Assembly: GCA_003516765.1 (NCBI GenBank)
Contig: DPCD01000031.1
Span: 470 to 8,365 of the forward strand
Direction: 5' to 3'
Length of the DNA stretch: 7,896 nucleotides
Source: Clostridiales bacterium
GTDB taxonomy: Bacteria; Bacillota; Clostridia; Oscillospirales; Oscillospiraceae
Part shown: piece after piece, positions 6,249 to 7,896 of the stretch
Position numbering within the stretch: the first letter of the stretch is position 1
Layout: each line of letters opens with the position of its first letter
Translations under genes and position numbers: made by a program
Notes under the pieces: generated by a model
Told to the model about the DNA's origin: nothing
Database searches by the model: none
Seen by the model: only the letters and a program-made list of their open reading frames with translations

Positions 6249-7196
6249 TCAGAACAGAACGGACATGGACGTCTCTTCGTAGATTCTCTGGATGGCGTCG
6301 GCAAAGACGGGCGCAACGTCGATGTAGCGAATCTTCTTCGGGGCGTTTTCAGGTGCGGGGATGGTGTTCAGGAATGCCAGCTCCTTGATGCAGCTGTTTT
6401 CAATGCGCTCGAGCGCGGGACCGGACAGAATGCCGTGCGTTGCGCAGGCATAGACCTCGGTTGCGCCGTTGTCGACGATTGCCTTTGCGGCGTTGCAAAG
6501 AGAACCGGCGGTATCGACCATATCATCGTAAAGCAGGCAGCGCTTGCCGGCGACGTCGCCGATGACGTTCATGACCTCACACTGGTTGGCGCGCTCGCGG
6601 CGCTTGTCGACGATGGCAAGCCCCATGCCCATCTTGTTGGCAAACGAACGGCTGCGTGCGACGGAGCCGACGTCGGGGGAAACCACGACCATATCCGAGA
6701 CGTCCTCGAACTTGTCCATGAAGTACCTGGCGAACACGGTCGTTGCGTGCAGATTATCCACAGGGATGTCGAAGAAACCCTGAATCTGTGCAGCGTGCAG
6801 GTCCATGGTCAGCACGCGGTCTGCGCCTGCGGCTTCGATCATGTTGGCAACGAGCTTTGCCGAGATGGGATCGCGGCCCTTTGCCTTGCGGTCCTGACGG
6901 GCATAGCCGAAGTACGGCATAACGGCGGTGATACGACCGGCGGAAGCGCGGCGGCAGGCGTCGATCATGACGAGCAGCTCCATCAAATTGTCGTTGACGG
7001 GCTTGCAGGTGGATTGAACGATGAACACGTCGCTGCCGCGGACGGACTCGTTGATGCTGACGGAAACCTCGCCGTCTGCAAACTTTGCCACCGCGCAGTC
7101 GCCCATCGGCAGCCACAGCTTGCGGCACACGCCCTCGGCAAACGGACGGTTTGCGTTCGCGCTGAACACCTTGACGTTTTTACCGTGCGAAATCAT
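6249..7196 (-). CDS. prs: Ribose-phosphate pyrophosphokinase (PRPP synthetase)
   Basis: Makes 5-phosphoribosyl-1-pyrophosphate from ribose 5-phosphate and ATP in the cytosol, feeding purine, pyrimidine, NAD, histidine and tryptophan synthesis. The 315 residues fit the bacterial class I enzyme. Visible are FADGEVSVSI (39-48), PYFGYARQDRK (94-104, ATP-binding Arg100/Gln101/Asp102), DLHAAQIQGFF (132-142, His134), the flexible-loop Lys198/Arg200 (DKRRE), and the PRPP-binding loop DDMVDTAGS (224-232). The segment SPDVGSVARSRSFA (173-186) replaces the SPDHGGV.RAR form of the Bacillus and E. coli enzymes. I believe that variant is common in Clostridia. The ATG at 7196 has GGGGG nine bases upstream (7206-7210). 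It follows glmU after 85 bases and abuts pth, the standard Firmicutes order, but without the usual ctc (L25-like) gene after it. Confidence 0.97.
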   Translation of the reverse strand: MISHGKNVKVFSANANRPFAEGVCRKLWLPMGDCAVAKFADGEVSVSINESVRGSDVFIVQSTCKPVNDNLMELLVMIDACRRASAGRITAVMPYFGYARQDRKAKGRDPISAKLVANMIEAAGADRVLTMDLHAAQIQGFFDIPVDNLHATTVFARYFMDKFEDVSDMVVVSPDVGSVARSRSFANKMGMGLAIVDKRRERANQCEVMNVIGDVAGKRCLLYDDMVDTAGSLCNAAKAIVDNGATEVYACATHGILSGPALERIENSCIKELAFLNTIPAPENAPKKIRYIDVAPVFADAIQRIYEETSMSVLF

Positions 7197-7205
7197 ATGA
7201 AATTA

Positions 7206-7210
7206 CCCCC
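7206..7210 (-). promoter_or_regulatory. Ribosome binding site of prs (G-run)
   Basis: The minus strand has GGGGG nine bases before the prs ATG at 7196. It is a G-only variant of the Shine-Dalgarno core inside an A/T-rich leader. The spacing supports the chosen start. Confidence 0.5.
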
Positions 7211-7252
7211 ATAATTTTTTGAATTCCGTTTTGTTCTTTCTTCTGACATTTA

Positions 7253-7275
7253 TTCAACAGCCGGAGCTGTCTGAA
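7253..7275 (-). other. Stable hairpin with UCCG loop between glmU and prs
   Basis: Minus-strand TTC-A-GACAGC pairs with GCTGTTGAA around a TCCG loop: nine pairs, including one G-T wobble, with a single bulged A. A C(UCCG)G loop belongs to the UNCG type of stable tetraloop. It starts six bases after the glmU stop codon. It is followed by TAAATG, not a T-run, so it is unlikely to terminate fully. It may stabilise the 3' end of glmU mRNA or mark a processing point before prs. Confidence 0.5.
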
Positions 7276-7281
7276 TACAAC

Positions 7282-7896
7282 TTATTTTTCCTTGAGCTTG
7301 TGTTTGCTTGCCCAGTCCTTCTTGTTCTGCTGCCGGGCGCGCGCAATGGAAAGCGCCATCGCGGGAATGTCGTCGGTGATCGTAGACCCCGCGGCAATAT
7401 ACGCGCCCTCTCCCACGCGCACGGGCGCGATGAGATTGGTGTTGCAACCGATGAAGGCGTTGTCTTCAATGACGGTGCGGTATTTTTTTGAGCGGTCGTA
7501 GTTGACCGTCACCGTGCCGCAGCCGAAGTTGATGTTCTTTCCGACATCGCTGTCTCCCACATAGGTCAGATGCGAGATTTTCGTGCCGTCGCCGATGGCA
7601 GAGTTCTTGATCTCCACGAAGTCGCCCACGCGCACCGCGTTTCCGACGGTGCTGCCCGGGCGGATATACGCAAAGGGACCGACGTGCGTGTCGTAGCCGA
7701 CGGAGGAATTATAGATCTGCGAGGCGTTGACCTTCGTGCCGTCGCCGATGCGTGCATTTTCCAGATAGCTGTTCGGTCCGATTGTGCAGTTTTTGCCGAT
7801 CGAGGTCTGCCCGCGCAGAATCGTTCCGGGCAGCAGCGCCGTCCCCGGTCCGACGGAAGCCGCCGGGTCCACATACGTCGTGTTGTAGTCCCAGAT
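7282..7896 (-). CDS. glmU: Bifunctional GlmU, C-terminal acetyltransferase part (5' end outside window)
   Basis: Partial gene: the frame is open to the window edge, leaving 204 residues and a stop. The N-terminal uridyltransferase domain lies beyond position 7896. The fragment is the left-handed beta-helix domain, with hexapeptide repeats such as VGPGTA, IGKNCT, IGPNSY and IGDGTK, which acetylates glucosamine-1-phosphate from acetyl-CoA. The other half of GlmU then makes UDP-GlcNAc for peptidoglycan. Active-site residues, numbered in the fragment: RPGS (Arg79), VEIKNS (Lys97), SHLTY (His109, Tyr112), NINFG (Asn123), NYD (Asn132) and Lys138. These match Arg333, Lys351, His363, Tyr366, Asn377, Asn386 and Lys392 of E. 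coli GlmU. The SIARARQ acetyl-CoA-side motif is also present. It is truncated only by the window and shows no sign of being broken. Confidence 0.97.
   Translation of the reverse strand: MWDYNTTYVDPAASVGPGTALLPGTILRGQTSIGKNCTIGPNSYLENARIGDGTKVNASQIYNSSVGYDTHVGPFAYIRPGSTVGNAVRVGDFVEIKNSAIGDGTKISHLTYVGDSDVGKNINFGCGTVTVNYDRSKKYRTVIEDNAFIGCNTNLIAPVRVGEGAYIAAGSTITDDIPAMALSIARARQQNKKDWASKHKLKEK

Noticed and set aside
6105..7214. 369-codon plus-strand frame antisense to prs and pth
   Set aside because: It is the shadow of prs, whose catalytic motifs are intact on the minus strand. The translation shows no domain.
7260..7280. Possible prs promoter TTGTAT with TTGAAT 17 bp on
   Set aside because: The -10 match is poor and both boxes fall in or beside the glmU-prs hairpin. 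Co-transcription with glmU is simpler.

Overview
The window is a conserved bacterial housekeeping block. All five protein-coding genes lie on the minus strand, so transcription runs from high to low coordinates. In transcription order they are glmU (3' part only, cut by the window edge), prs, pth, mfd, and a gene for a membrane-anchored VanW-domain protein. The order glmU-prs-pth-mfd is the classic Firmicutes arrangement (Bacillus subtilis: glmU-prs-ctc-spoVC/pth-fin-mfd). Here ctc is absent between prs and pth, and fin is absent between pth and mfd. The fairly high GC, this gene order, Clostridia-style GlmU and Prs motifs, strong AGGAG-type ribosome sites and a VanW/peptidoglycan-binding protein suggest a high-GC Clostridia member, probably an Oscillospiraceae/Ruminococcaceae-type gut bacterium. 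That placement is inference from gene order and protein style, not from a database match.

Layout. Positions 7282-7896 hold the acetyltransferase half of GlmU, which makes UDP-GlcNAc for the cell wall. An 85-bp gap containing a hairpin with a UCCG loop separates it from prs (6249-7196), which makes PRPP. pth (5654-6247) starts one base after the prs stop, which suggests translational coupling, and ends at a clear intrinsic terminator abutting its stop codon (5622-5653). A 143-bp gap precedes mfd (1989-5510), the full-length transcription-repair coupling factor. A 139-bp gap follows, containing a strong inverted repeat and a good sigma-A promoter (TTGCAA, 17 bp, TATAAT). The VanW gene (20-1849) comes next, and only 19 bp remain after its stop.

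Transcription units. The sequence supports at least two breaks: after pth (terminator) and before the VanW gene (own promoter). glmU, prs and pth probably form the end of one unit, mfd a second, and the VanW gene a third.

Functional theme. GlmU makes a peptidoglycan precursor, and the VanW protein is a likely extracytoplasmic peptidoglycan-binding or cross-linking enzyme. prs, pth and mfd are general nucleotide, translation and DNA-repair functions. I see no mobile element, CRISPR array, tRNA or rRNA, and no obviously new multi-gene system. The points most worth following are the VanW protein (possible non-canonical L,D-transpeptidase), its leader region, and its start codon, where a near-perfect Shine-Dalgarno sequence sits before an ATC codon instead of an ATG.
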